A stretch of 64,000 nucleotides of DNA from Pseudomonadota bacterium (GTDB taxonomy: Bacteria > Pseudomonadota > Alphaproteobacteria > Rhodospirillales > Magnetospirillaceae), in NCBI GenBank assembly GCA_021793155.1, contig JAJYTF010000018.1, positions 33,877-97,876 of the forward strand, in the 5' to 3' direction. Under the pieces are notes generated by a model that ran no database searches, had not been told where the DNA came from, and was given only the letters and a program-made list of their open reading frames with translations. Positions 1-8,198 of the stretch are shown here, one piece after another (within the stretch, counting starts at the first letter, position 1; every line of letters starts with the position of its first letter). The translations under genes and the position numbers were made by a program.

Positions 1-53
1 CCCCAATCTTCAGCCGTCCCGAGAAGCCGATTCTGCGGCGGCACACCATCGCG

Positions 54-1592
54 ATGCCGGCCCTTCCCGCCGCCGCGACGTCGGTGCTGGCGGGGGCGCA
101 AGGCATTATCCCGAGCTTCACCTTGGCCAATGCCGAGATCGAGGGGACCGTGCCGCCAAGCGACGAGGAGCCGGTCTACCGCTACACGGTGGTGGTCGGA
201 GCGCCCGCCTGCCTCACCGGCGTTGACAGGGGCAAAGGGCATCGCCGCAACGGCAGGCGGTCGCGCCTTCATTGGGCGGTGCATGTCCCGGTCGCGGGTT
301 ACCCCGTGCTGTTCAAGATCATCGAAATCCGTTGCCGTTGCGGGACGCGCACGCCGCTGCCCTGGCTGCATCCCGAACATCCGGGTTTCACCGTGGAGGC
401 CATCGACTACGCCATTCGCCAGGGCATCTGCCGTCCCTTCGCCAAAGTGGCGCAAGAGCTCCTCACCCATGAGAGCGTCGTCCGCAAGCTCTGCCTGCGG
501 GTGATGCTCCATCTCGACCGCATCTATCAGCCGGAAGCGCCGGAATTCCTCATCATCGACGAAGGGCACTTCGGCGAGAAGCGACGGTCGAAACGGTCCC
601 GTATCATCCTGGTGGACGGCAATGGTATGGCGGGCCGCTCGCTGATCGACATGGGCTTCTGCGACACCAAGGGTGAGCTTCGCCGCCTGCTGCTGGGGCT
701 GACCAACCGCGAGCGGATCAAGGTGGTGGCGATGGACGGTCTGCAGCGCTACGCCGATGTCGTGCGCGAGGTGCTGGGCGAGGATGTGCTGATCGTCTAC
801 GACCGCTGGCATTTCCAACGGGATTGCACCGACATCCTGGTCGATGGCTGGCGCGATTGGTATGGCGAACATGCCCAAGGGCGCCGGGCGGATATCCGCG
901 CCGCCCTGCAGGTCGACGTCGACGCGCTGCGCACCGTGTACGGCCTCAGCGATGCCCAGAAGCACGCGTTGGCGGCCTTGGCCCGTGTCGCGCCCCATCT
1001 CGAGGCCGTGCGGCAATGGCGCGATCGGCAGATCGCCTTCTATCCGCAGCGGGATGAAGTGCGGGCCGCCGAACTGTTCGACGAGGCCCGGAAATACGGC
1101 CAAACGGTGCTGAGGGAGCACGGCCACAGCCTGTCGGCGGCGCTCCGCAACAAATTCGCCTCCCTCTTAAAGCGCATCGAGCGCCGCCGGCGCGACCTGC
1201 TCAATTACGGATGCTTCCGGCTGGCCCGGCCGACCCGCAAAGATCCGTTGCGCACCGTGGGTTTCGGCAGCAGCGGGGCGGAAAGCTACAACCGGCTGAT
1301 CGACCAGCTCAATGACGCGGGCAACGGGTTGCACCCGGAAGTGCTGCGCATCAAGGCCCTGGCCAATTACGGCCCCCTTACCGAAGGGGTGATCCGTGAG
1401 GCCATCACCGGGGCGCCGCCCTTGCCGACGGCGCACAAGGATGCGGCGGAGGCGGCGGAGAAGCCTCGCAAGAAATTCTCCCCTTGGCCGAAGCGCGCTA
1501 TTCCGCCGCTGCCCGCCGGCAATCCGCGCACGGTCGTTCGGCGGTCAACGCGCCGGCCGGTCGATCCGGCCCAGATGGAACTCGGGTTATGA
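54..1592 (+). CDS. ISL3-like DDE transposase, 5' end possibly outside the window
   Basis: Probable cut-and-paste transposase of the ISL3 type. After a short Cys-containing patch (IRCRCG, a possible zinc-finger remnant) comes a DDE-like core. The first acidic site is in LIIDEGHF, the second in LIVYDRWHF following the stretch VVAMDGLQRY, and the candidate Glu is in SSGAESYNRL near the C-terminus. These match the order seen in ISL3 transposases. The frame stays open upstream to base 1, so the ATG at 54 may not be the true start. The stop codon overlaps the start of the next gene in an ATGA junction, so the two are probably translated together. No terminal inverted repeat could be identified; the left end lies beyond the window. 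A transposase call is firm, the ISL3 family assignment fairly firm. Confidence 0.75.
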   Translation: MPALPAAATSVLAGAQGIIPSFTLANAEIEGTVPPSDEEPVYRYTVVVGAPACLTGVDRGKGHRRNGRRSRLHWAVHVPVAGYPVLFKIIEIRCRCGTRTPLPWLHPEHPGFTVEAIDYAIRQGICRPFAKVAQELLTHESVVRKLCLRVMLHLDRIYQPEAPEFLIIDEGHFGEKRRSKRSRIILVDGNGMAGRSLIDMGFCDTKGELRRLLLGLTNRERIKVVAMDGLQRYADVVREVLGEDVLIVYDRWHFQRDCTDILVDGWRDWYGEHAQGRRADIRAALQVDVDALRTVYGLSDAQKHALAALARVAPHLEAVRQWRDRQIAFYPQRDEVRAAELFDEARKYGQTVLREHGHSLSAALRNKFASLLKRIERRRRDLLNYGCFRLARPTRKDPLRTVGFGSSGAESYNRLIDQLNDAGNGLHPEVLRIKALANYGPLTEGVIREAITGAPPLPTAHKDAAEAAEKPRKKFSPWPKRAIPPLPAGNPRTVVRRSTRRPVDPAQMELGL

Positions 1593-1921
1593 CCGGCCAG
1601 CTGCTGACCTTCCCGGGCGGCCCGGCCGTCGCTCCGCGCTCCGGCTACGCCTTGCGTCTGATCGACCGCGGCGGCGTTGCCGAGATGCTCGGTGTGACCC
1701 GCGAAAAGCTCTATCGCCGGCTGGGCGAGTGGTCACACCACCCGGCCAACCCCTTTCCCGCCCCGGTGTTGGGGCGGGGCGCCGGGGCCCGCTGGGATCC
1801 ACGCGCCATCGACCGTTGGGTGGCGGCCGGCGGCGAACACGCGACGGCTCCCGCGGGGATGGCCGCCGACACCGAAGACGAATGGGCGGCCCGCCTCGAC
1901 GGCCGCGCCTTGACCTTGTGA
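1589..1921 (+). CDS. AlpA/excisionase-like small DNA-binding protein
   Basis: A 110-aa protein whose middle holds a winged-helix or MerR-type helix-turn-helix: GVAEMLGVTREKLYRRLGEW, followed by FPAPVL and RWDPRAIDRWV. This is the pattern of AlpA-like prophage regulators and excisionases, where a short arginine-rich reading helix precedes a Trp-containing wing. The start is chosen at the ATG that overlaps the transposase stop (ATGA). The tyrosine recombinase gene follows 30 bases later, so it may serve as the directionality factor for that recombinase or as the regulator of the module. The exact role is inferred from position and fold only. Confidence 0.65.
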   Translation: MTGQLLTFPGGPAVAPRSGYALRLIDRGGVAEMLGVTREKLYRRLGEWSHHPANPFPAPVLGRGAGARWDPRAIDRWVAAGGEHATAPAGMAADTEDEWAARLDGRALTL

Positions 1922-1951
1922 GCGCTGGAGCAGGCTGGTCGGAGACCCCAA

Positions 1952-3214
1952 ATGCAAGCGGCAACTGTCATATCGCCCATGGCCAAGATCGCGGTCCGCC
2001 ATCTGGTCGCCAAGCCTGGCAAGGGCGGCTCCCTGCGCCGCTTCTGGGAGCCGGGCGGCAAGCTGCGCAGCGGTGGCTGGCATACGGCCCGCCTCGCCGA
2101 CGACCTGGTCACTGCCATCGTCCAGGCCGAGGCGATCAACGGCGCGGTCGACCGCTGGCGCCGCGGGTCACAGACGGCAGCCGGCGCACAACATGTGGAC
2201 TGCATCCTGGCCGCGGCACCGGCCGGAGTCGTCGTCGGCCACTCCCTGGCGGCACCGCCCGTGCGTCCGCGCCCGACGACGCTGGCCGGTCTCATTCATT
2301 TTTACCGGCTGTCGGATGACTTCCGCGGCCTTCGCCTCAGCACCCGGAAGACCTATGAGGACAATTTGCGTGTTCTCGAGCGGTGGGGTGGCGATGCGCC
2401 GCTCGAGGTCATGACTCCGGCGCGGTTCCGTACCCTCTGGAAGACGCTGGCCAAGCGGACTCCAACCAAGGCCGGCGGGGTGGTGGCCATGGCCCGTCTC
2501 CTGTTCGGCTGGGCGCGCCGTGAAGTTGGATACAAGGGCTATCGCCAAGACGGCGTGCTCGTCTCCGGGAATCCGGCCTCCAAGCTCGAAATCGAAACCG
2601 AGAAACCCCAGCGAACCGAAGAGGACCTGTGGACGGCCGAAGAAATCGCCATTTTTTCTGCGGTGGCGGAGCAAATGGGACGCCTCTCGGTCGGGCTCGC
2701 CGTCGAACTCAATGCCTGGCTTGGGCAACGAGAGGGTGATCTGCTGGCGCTGGGTTGGCACCATTATCGGCAAGGCGTCATCACCGTGAACCAGTCGAAG
2801 ACCAAGGCGCGAGTCCATTTGCCGGTCGATCTTATCCCGGAGCTCTCTGCTCTGCTCGATCGGCTGCGGACCCAGGCCCGGCAGAGTGCGCTGACCGCAA
2901 CCACCATCTTAGTGAACGAACGCACCGGCCGCGCTTGGTCACCCCACTCCTTCCACCATGCCTTTGCCGAGGTGCGGACCAAAGCCAAGGACTGGTGTCC
3001 CTCCCTGGCCGGGCGCCAGTTCATGCTCCTGCGCCACACGGCGATCGCTCGCCTCGCGGAGGCAGGGTGCACGACCGAAGAGATCTCGGCGATCAGCGGC
3101 CATACCCTCCAATCGGTGGTGCTGATCCTCGAGCGCTACCATGTGCGCACCAAGAAAATGGCCGAGACGGCTTTTCTGAAGCGGTTGCGCAGCCTGCGAT
3201 CCGAAGATCGGTGA
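1952..3214 (+). CDS. Tyrosine site-specific recombinase (integrase)
   Basis: A 420-aa phage-integrase-family recombinase. The N-terminal half (about residues 110-215) looks like a core-binding SAM-like domain. The catalytic domain shows Arg260 (GQREGDLL), the beta-hairpin Lys283 (QSKTKARV), Arg361 in FMLLRHTAIA, His384 (ISGH) and the nucleophile Tyr396 (LERYH). The usual HxxR box reads Met-Leu-Leu-Arg, so the first histidine is replaced by Met358. The AGCTTEEISAISGH segment resembles integrases common in rhizobial and related genomes. The gene is the third of a same-strand trio with the transposase and the AlpA-like gene, suggesting one mobile element. Activity with the histidine change is uncertain. 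Confidence 0.8.
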   Translation: MQAATVISPMAKIAVRHLVAKPGKGGSLRRFWEPGGKLRSGGWHTARLADDLVTAIVQAEAINGAVDRWRRGSQTAAGAQHVDCILAAAPAGVVVGHSLAAPPVRPRPTTLAGLIHFYRLSDDFRGLRLSTRKTYEDNLRVLERWGGDAPLEVMTPARFRTLWKTLAKRTPTKAGGVVAMARLLFGWARREVGYKGYRQDGVLVSGNPASKLEIETEKPQRTEEDLWTAEEIAIFSAVAEQMGRLSVGLAVELNAWLGQREGDLLALGWHHYRQGVITVNQSKTKARVHLPVDLIPELSALLDRLRTQARQSALTATTILVNERTGRAWSPHSFHHAFAEVRTKAKDWCPSLAGRQFMLLRHTAIARLAEAGCTTEEISAISGHTLQSVVLILERYHVRTKKMAETAFLKRLRSLRSEDR

Positions 3215-3366
3215 CCACCGGTCGCTCTCATCCGCTTGAATCCGGATCATCGCCGGAACGAGGCATTGTCACCCGACGCAGAGACGTGCCAATGTGGCTT
3301 GGAACAAAGAGCGAACATTTTCTCGGCGCCCAACCAGGAACCCGACTTCGTGCGGGGCATGATGCC

Positions 3367-3564
3367 ATGAGTGAAAGAAGCGTTCACGACCGTGCCGTCG
3401 AGCTGATCGCCCGAATTCTGTGCCGGGTGGTCGGCATCGCCGAAGTGGATGTTGATGGCTCGGCCAACTGGTGGATCTTCGTCGGCGACGCCGAGGCGCT
3501 GGTCAGCGATGCCGAGCGGCGGTTCCCGCCACCTCCAGGGCCGCCACCCAGGATCGAAAATTGA
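3367..3564 (+). CDS. Small hypothetical protein at the end of the mobile module
   Basis: A 65-aa reading frame starting at an ATG, with an acidic, hydrophobic middle and a proline-rich end (PPPPGPPPRIEN). It has no recognisable motif and no strong ribosome binding site. It follows the recombinase on the same strand after about 150 bases. Composition is consistent with a real small protein, but no family is recognised and it could be chance. Confidence 0.3.
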   Translation: MSERSVHDRAVELIARILCRVVGIAEVDVDGSANWWIFVGDAEALVSDAERRFPPPPGPPPRIEN

Positions 3565-4031
3565 CCGCCACGTCCAGTGGCGTTCGGAAGCAAGGCCGAT
3601 ACTGTGACCGGCTTCCTGTCCGGTCCGACCTTCATCAGTCAGTCACTGCGCCGACCATTTGCGTCGGCCGTGCGCTGATGACCCGATGGCGGCGTTGGTT
3701 GTAGCTGAACTGGGCGGGCAGCTAAGAGCCCATCGCGGGCGTTACATAGATCAGAGCCTGTTCTCAATCGCGGACGTTGTGCTGAATAGGTGCGCCGGGC
3801 GGCCGACACCGCCCGTGACAGGTGGCCCATGGGGCTTGGCCCCATTCTCTCGGCCTCGGGTTGCCTTGTTTTAAATACCTTCTTCGTTATTCGCCAAAGG
3901 ATCGTGACGCCGATCAGGTGTCGGAGTAAAAAGTGTATTATCAATAAACCCAGGAATACCTGCGGGTTTGATCATGACCGCGATGATGCGCTTCGTGATG
4001 TCGCGGGCGTTTGTGACAGAGGTTCCTAAAT
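3565..4031. other. Gene-free junction between mobile module and Gabija genes
   Basis: This 467-base stretch holds no convincing gene. Its last 160 bases (from about 3865) are clearly richer in A and T than the flanking genes, as expected for the promoter region of the defence operon. A short perfect hairpin lies at 3829-3845 (ATGGGGC, 3-base loop, GCCCCAT). A possible -10 box TATTAT lies at 3936-3941, just before a second hairpin described separately. No tRNA, IS end or att-like direct repeat was found. Confidence 0.5.
3946..3969. promoter_or_regulatory. Hairpin in the leader of the gajAB operon
   Basis: The arms AAACCC-AGG and CCT-gc-GGGTTT form a 9-bp stem with an AATA loop and a 2-base bulge, about 60 bases before the gajA start. 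A TATTAT hexamer at 3936-3941 would place transcription start within the hairpin, so it could be an operator or a 5' leader structure. Read on the minus strand it is followed by a T-rich stretch and could act as a terminator. The function is inferred. Confidence 0.3.
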
Positions 4032-5759
4032 ATGGCGCGTATTCGAAAGGTCGAGATCGAGAATTTCCGGGGGATCAAGAAATTCTCCTGGGTGCCTTCG
4101 GCTGGAATGAACTGTCTCATCGGTCCCGGCGACAGCGGCAAATCATCAATACTGGATGCGCTGGATTTCTGCCTCGGCGCGCGCCGCAATATTCCGTTCT
4201 CCGACGCCGACTTTCATCGCCTGGATGTCGAGAAGCCAATCAGGATCGAAGTAACCATCGGCGAACTCGACGACGGCATGAAGAGCCTTGACCAATACGG
4301 CCTCTATGTCAGGAATTTCGATGCGGCGACCGGCAATGTCGAAGACGAGCCGGAAAACGACGGCGAAACCGTCCTGACGGTCAAGCTGACCGTCGGCAGC
4401 GATCTTGATCCCGTCTGGTCGCTGGTTTCGGAACGGGCCGCTGCCCAAGGGCAGACGCGGAACCTCGGTTGGAACGATCGCGTTCGGCTCGCGCCGACCC
4501 GTATCGGCGTCATGGCGGACTATCATCTCGGATGGAGCCGCGGTTCGGTGCTCAACCGGGTATCGGAAGAGCGCGCCGATGCATCGGCGGCTCTGGCTAA
4601 GGCGGCCCGCGATGCCCGTGCCGCTTTTGGAACCGATGCCGAGCAGCAACTTGGCGAGACCTTGCAGATCGTCGCCGCGACGGCGAAGGAATTGGGTATT
4701 CCGGTGGGCGACGCCGTCAAGGCCATGCTCGACGCTCACTCGGTGTCCTTCACGGGCGGAACGATCTCGCTGCACGACGAGGATGGCGTGCCCTTGCGCG
4801 GCCTCGGCACCGGTTCCTCGCGTCTGCTTGTCGCCGGGCTTCAGCGCAAAGCGTCGGAACAGGCGCGGATCATCCTCATCGATGAGCTGGAGTACGGCCT
4901 TGAACCGCACCGCATCATCCGGTTGCTCGGCTCGCTGGGCGCGAAGAATAGCCCGCCGCCGCTTCAGGTGTTCATGACCACGCATTCGCCGGTCGCCTTG
5001 CGCGAACTCTCGGGCGACCAGTTGTTTGTCGTGCGCGCCAAGCCCGACGCGCACGAGGTCTTGGCCGTGGGCACGGCGGATGATGTTCAAGGCACCATCC
5101 GCGTCTGTCCGGACGCATTTCTTGCCCCGTCGATCATCGTGTGCGAAGGGGCCAGCGAAGTTGGGCTTGCGCGTGGTATAGACCAATTCAGGTCAGGACA
5201 GGGCAAAGATTCTATCAGCGCTCTCGGCGTCGCTCTGGTGGACAGCGGCGGTGGCAGCGCTGACCGGCCCTTTGAGCGCGCCAGCCCGCTTCTCGCGCTC
5301 GGCTATCGCGTGGCCGTTCTCAGGGACGATGATAAGAAGCCGACCCCGGCGACCGAGCAGGCTCACGTGAACAAGGGCGGCGCCGTCGTCGCCTGGCGCG
5401 ACGGCCTTGCGCTCGAGGACGAGCTGTTTCTCAGCCTTTCCGACGACGGTGTCGTCAAGTTGGTCGAACGGGCTGTCGCGTTGCACGGTGCCGATCTTAT
5501 CAACGAACAAATTAAGTCGGCTTCGGGAGGAACGAGGGATCTTGAGGCGGTTCGCTTGGAGCCTCTTCTTGGTGACATTTCCGATGACACGCGCCAGCTT
5601 CTCGGCAAGGCCGCGCGAACGAAACAGAACAGTTGGTTCAAGACCGTCACGCGGATGGAGGATGCCGCCCGCGAGATCGTCGGGCCTGACCTCGAACAGG
5701 CCGACGAGGGTTTTCGGGAGCTGATCGAACGCATCTTCAGTTGGGCCAATAATGCCTGA
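4032..5759 (+). CDS. gajA: Gabija defence protein GajA, OLD-family ATPase-TOPRIM endonuclease
   Basis: A 575-aa class 2 OLD-family nuclease, close to the usual GajA length of about 578. The N-terminal ABC-type ATPase has Walker A GPGDSGKSS (31-39), a signature-like GTGSSRLL (259-266), Walker B IILIDELEYG (280-289) and an H-loop THSP (317-320). The C-terminal TOPRIM domain has Glu372 (VCEGASE), the acidic triplet LRDDDK (Asp432-434) and ALEDELF (Glu462/464). In characterised Gabija, GajA assembles with GajB and cuts phage DNA when nucleotide pools fall. A weak Shine-Dalgarno-like AGAGGT precedes the ATG. Its stop overlaps the gajB start by 8 bases, which confirms the pairing. The Gabija call rests on both proteins together. 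Confidence 0.88.
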   Translation: MARIRKVEIENFRGIKKFSWVPSAGMNCLIGPGDSGKSSILDALDFCLGARRNIPFSDADFHRLDVEKPIRIEVTIGELDDGMKSLDQYGLYVRNFDAATGNVEDEPENDGETVLTVKLTVGSDLDPVWSLVSERAAAQGQTRNLGWNDRVRLAPTRIGVMADYHLGWSRGSVLNRVSEERADASAALAKAARDARAAFGTDAEQQLGETLQIVAATAKELGIPVGDAVKAMLDAHSVSFTGGTISLHDEDGVPLRGLGTGSSRLLVAGLQRKASEQARIILIDELEYGLEPHRIIRLLGSLGAKNSPPPLQVFMTTHSPVALRELSGDQLFVVRAKPDAHEVLAVGTADDVQGTIRVCPDAFLAPSIIVCEGASEVGLARGIDQFRSGQGKDSISALGVALVDSGGGSADRPFERASPLLALGYRVAVLRDDDKKPTPATEQAHVNKGGAVVAWRDGLALEDELFLSLSDDGVVKLVERAVALHGADLINEQIKSASGGTRDLEAVRLEPLLGDISDDTRQLLGKAARTKQNSWFKTVTRMEDAAREIVGPDLEQADEGFRELIERIFSWANNA

Positions 5760-7179
5760 CGCTATCGACCTTCTGGCGATTGACCGTGGCACTGTCACCG
5801 CGCCGGCGGGATGCGGAAAGACCCATTGTATCTCGGATGCCCTGGTCCGCCATGATCGACCCAAGCCGATCCTGATCCTGACGCACACCAACGCCGGTGT
5901 TGTCGCCTTGCGCGGCCGACTGGATCGTGCGGGCGTTCCTTCGCGCGCCTATCGCCTCGCTACGATCGACGGCTGGGCCATGCGGCTCATCTCGATGTTC
6001 CCGGCGCGGAGCGCCCACAATCCCGACATTCTCAAGCTGACAAATCCCGGAGCTGATTATCCGAATATCCGCGTGGCGGCGTTCAATCTGTTGAAAAACG
6101 GGCATATCAACGATGTTCTCGCCGCCAGCTATTCCCGTCTCATCGTCGACGAATATCAGGACTGCTCCCTCCGGCAGCATGCCGTCGTTTACTATGCCGC
6201 CGAGGTCCTCCCGACCTGCCTGCTCGGCGATCCCATGCAAGCCATTTTTGGGTTCGGCTCCGACCCTCTGGCAAAATGGGATGAGCATGTCATCGCCTAT
6301 TTTCCGGTGGCCGGCGAACTCACAACGCCATGGCGCTGGAAAAACGCTGGCGCCGAGGCGCTCGGCCTCTGGCTGCTCGAGGTCCGGCGCCTCTTGTTGG
6401 CGGGCCAACCGGTCGATCTCCGTTCCGGTCCTGCCGGGATGGTCAACTGGGTGCAACTGGACGGCGCTCAGGATCACCCGAGGCAACTGCAAGCGGGGAG
6501 GGTGCGTCCGCCCAACGGCGACGGCCACGTGCTGATTATCGGCGAAAGCACGAACCCTGACGGCCAACGGCTGTTCGCCAGCCAGACGCCCGGCGCTATC
6601 ACCGTGGAAGCCGTCGATCTCAAGGATTTGGTCTCGTTCGCACGGCGGTTCGACCTGAAATCTCCCGACGCCCTCGAACAGGTTGCCAATTTTGCCCAAA
6701 GCGTCATGACGAATGTCGGCGCGGCCGACCTCTTGCGCCGCGTTCAATCCCTGCAGCGCGGCACCGCGCGAAACCCGCCGACCGATGTCGAAAATGCGGC
6801 TTTGGCTTTTGCGCGAGCGCCTTCGCATCGGCGGGCCGCCGAGCTGTTGGCCGAAATCGGCAAAGAGGCGGGCGTCAGGACGCATCGGCCCGCAGTCCTG
6901 CGAAACTGCATCAAAGCCCTTCAATTGTGCGACGGGACCGAAGGGCTGAGCTTTGCCGATGCGGCTGTCCGCATGCGGGAGCAGAACCGGTTGATCGGGC
7001 GGCCATTGCCGAAGCGGGCGGTCGGCAGCACCCTTTTGCTGAAGGGGCTCGAAGCCGATGTCGCCGTTGTCCTCAATGCCGACAAGCTTGACGCGAAAAA
7101 CCTCTATGTAGCCATGACGCGAGGATCGAAGCTACTGACCGTTTGCTCGCCGTCACCGATCCTTAAGCCCAGGCCGTGA
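5752..7179 (+). CDS. gajB: Gabija defence protein GajB, UvrD-like helicase
   Basis: A 475-aa superfamily 1 helicase-like protein, near the roughly 494 aa of the reference GajB and much shorter than housekeeping UvrD. It shows Walker A APAGCGKT (17-24), motif Ia LILTHTNAG (41-49), Walker B DEYQD (133-137), motif III LLGDPMQAIF (157-166), a motif IV-like TPWRWKN (about 192), and near the C-terminus LKGLEAD and LYVAMTRGSK, matching motifs V and VI. It starts inside the end of gajA, so the two are translationally coupled. In the known system GajB is thought to sense DNA ends or termini and activate GajA. The operon ends about 190 bases from a tRNA gene. Confidence 0.87.
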   Translation: MPDAIDLLAIDRGTVTAPAGCGKTHCISDALVRHDRPKPILILTHTNAGVVALRGRLDRAGVPSRAYRLATIDGWAMRLISMFPARSAHNPDILKLTNPGADYPNIRVAAFNLLKNGHINDVLAASYSRLIVDEYQDCSLRQHAVVYYAAEVLPTCLLGDPMQAIFGFGSDPLAKWDEHVIAYFPVAGELTTPWRWKNAGAEALGLWLLEVRRLLLAGQPVDLRSGPAGMVNWVQLDGAQDHPRQLQAGRVRPPNGDGHVLIIGESTNPDGQRLFASQTPGAITVEAVDLKDLVSFARRFDLKSPDALEQVANFAQSVMTNVGAADLLRRVQSLQRGTARNPPTDVENAALAFARAPSHRRAAELLAEIGKEAGVRTHRPAVLRNCIKALQLCDGTEGLSFADAAVRMREQNRLIGRPLPKRAVGSTLLLKGLEADVAVVLNADKLDAKNLYVAMTRGSKLLTVCSPSPILKPRP

Positions 7180-7293
7180 ACTCTGCCAAGCCGCTTTTGG
7201 CGCGGCCCCTGCGTCGTGATACCGTTGCGGGCGAATCAATGAAGGGGGCTGACGGCACGCTGCGTGGGCGAATGAGAACAAACCGGCACAGAA

Positions 7294-7324
7294 GGTCTGA
7301 CGTCAGACCCTGAAAAGGTCTGAC
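7294..7324. repeat. Triple 8-bp repeat in alternating orientation
   Basis: GGTCTGAC (7294-7301), its reverse complement GTCAGACC (7302-7309), then GGTCTGAC again (7317-7324). The first two copies form a perfect 16-bp palindrome. The second and third form an 8-bp hairpin with a CTGAAAA loop, so two exclusive structures are possible. It lies between the end of gajB and the 3' end of tRNA-Leu. It could be a protein-binding array, a recombination accessory site or a terminator. Confidence 0.6.
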
Positions 7325-7372
7325 AGTCGGCCTGTTCCCGTTCCGTGCCATCCGCTATGTGCTTGATTTAAT

Positions 7373-7458
7373 TGGTGCCCCAGGCCGGACTCGAACCAGC
7401 ACGCCCTTGCGAGCAACAGATTTTGAGTCTGCCGCGTCTACCATTCCGCCACTGGGGC
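7373..7458 (-). tRNA. tRNA-Leu (anticodon CAA)
   Basis: Read on the minus strand, the 86-base sequence starts GCCCCAG and ends CTGGGGC-A-CCA, giving a perfect 7-bp acceptor stem with encoded CCA. The anticodon loop CTCAAAA between GCAGA and TCTGT gives anticodon CAA. The T arm has GGTTCGAGTCC, and the long variable arm is typical of leucine tRNAs. The 3' end points toward the Gabija genes, the usual orientation for an integration site used by a genomic island. Confidence 0.95.
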
Positions 7459-7612
7459 ACCGGGAGGTAGGAGGGCAGATCATAGCCAAGCTTCGGTGGC
7501 GGTCAATCACTTGTGCAGAAGGGCACGGCGATTCGCCCCATTCGCTCGTTGCGCAGCATGGCGGGAGGCTGTTACACCTCGAGGCTTCCGCGGAATTTTC
7601 CATGGGTTGCCG

Positions 7613-8191
7613 ATGCTGCAGCGTACCTATGACTGGATGATGGGGTTGGCCAACCATCGCCATGCATTGTGGTGGCTGGCCGTCGTCGCCTTCATCGAGA
7701 GTTCGGTCTTTCCCATACCGCCCGACATCATGCTGGTGCCCATGGTGCTGGCGGCGCGCGACAAGGCCCTGCGCTTCGCCGCAGTGGCGACCGTGGCTTC
7801 GGTCATCGGCGGCTGGCTGGGTTACGCCATCGGCTATTTCCTGTACGAGGCGGTGGGGCGGCCGATCATCGGCTTCTACCACCTGACGGCCGGCTTCGCC
7901 GTGTTCCAGGCCAAGTTCAACGAGTACGGGGCGTGGATCGTGCTGATCAAGGGCATGACCCCGATCCCCTACAAGCTGATCACCATCGCCTCGGGTGTCG
8001 CCCATCTCGACCCGGTGGTGTTCACCCTGGCCTCGATCGGCTCGCGCGCCATGCGCTTCTTCCTGGTTGCCGGCCTGCTCTATTACTTCGGCGAGCCGAT
8101 TCGCGACTTCATCGAACGGCGGCTGACACTGGTCACCACCACATTCGTCGTGGTGCTGGTCGGCGGCTTTCTCGCCATCAAACTGGTCTGA
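7613..8191 (+). CDS. DedA/YqaA-family inner-membrane protein
   Basis: A 192-aa multi-pass membrane protein of the DedA/SNARE-associated superfamily, a group linked to membrane lipid flipping and envelope homeostasis. Hydrophobic segments lie around residues 15-35, 50-80, 105-130, 140-160 and 170-190. Family-like features are the early FIESSVFPIPPDIMLVP and the later GMTPIPYKLITIASGV, which carry the conserved Glu, the Phe-Pro-pro turn and the re-entrant proline loop. The ATG at 7613 gives the usual length of the YqaA branch. dsbB starts seven bases downstream on the same strand, so the two and coq7 probably form an operon. The specific substrate is unknown. Confidence 0.8.
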   Translation: MLQRTYDWMMGLANHRHALWWLAVVAFIESSVFPIPPDIMLVPMVLAARDKALRFAAVATVASVIGGWLGYAIGYFLYEAVGRPIIGFYHLTAGFAVFQAKFNEYGAWIVLIKGMTPIPYKLITIASGVAHLDPVVFTLASIGSRAMRFFLVAGLLYYFGEPIRDFIERRLTLVTTTFVVVLVGGFLAIKLV

Positions 8192-8198
8192 ACCTGCC

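Noticed and set aside
7359..7640. Reading frame containing RTRTSTPLRATDFESAAST
   Set aside because: It is a translation across the tRNA-Leu gene, a well-known artefact.
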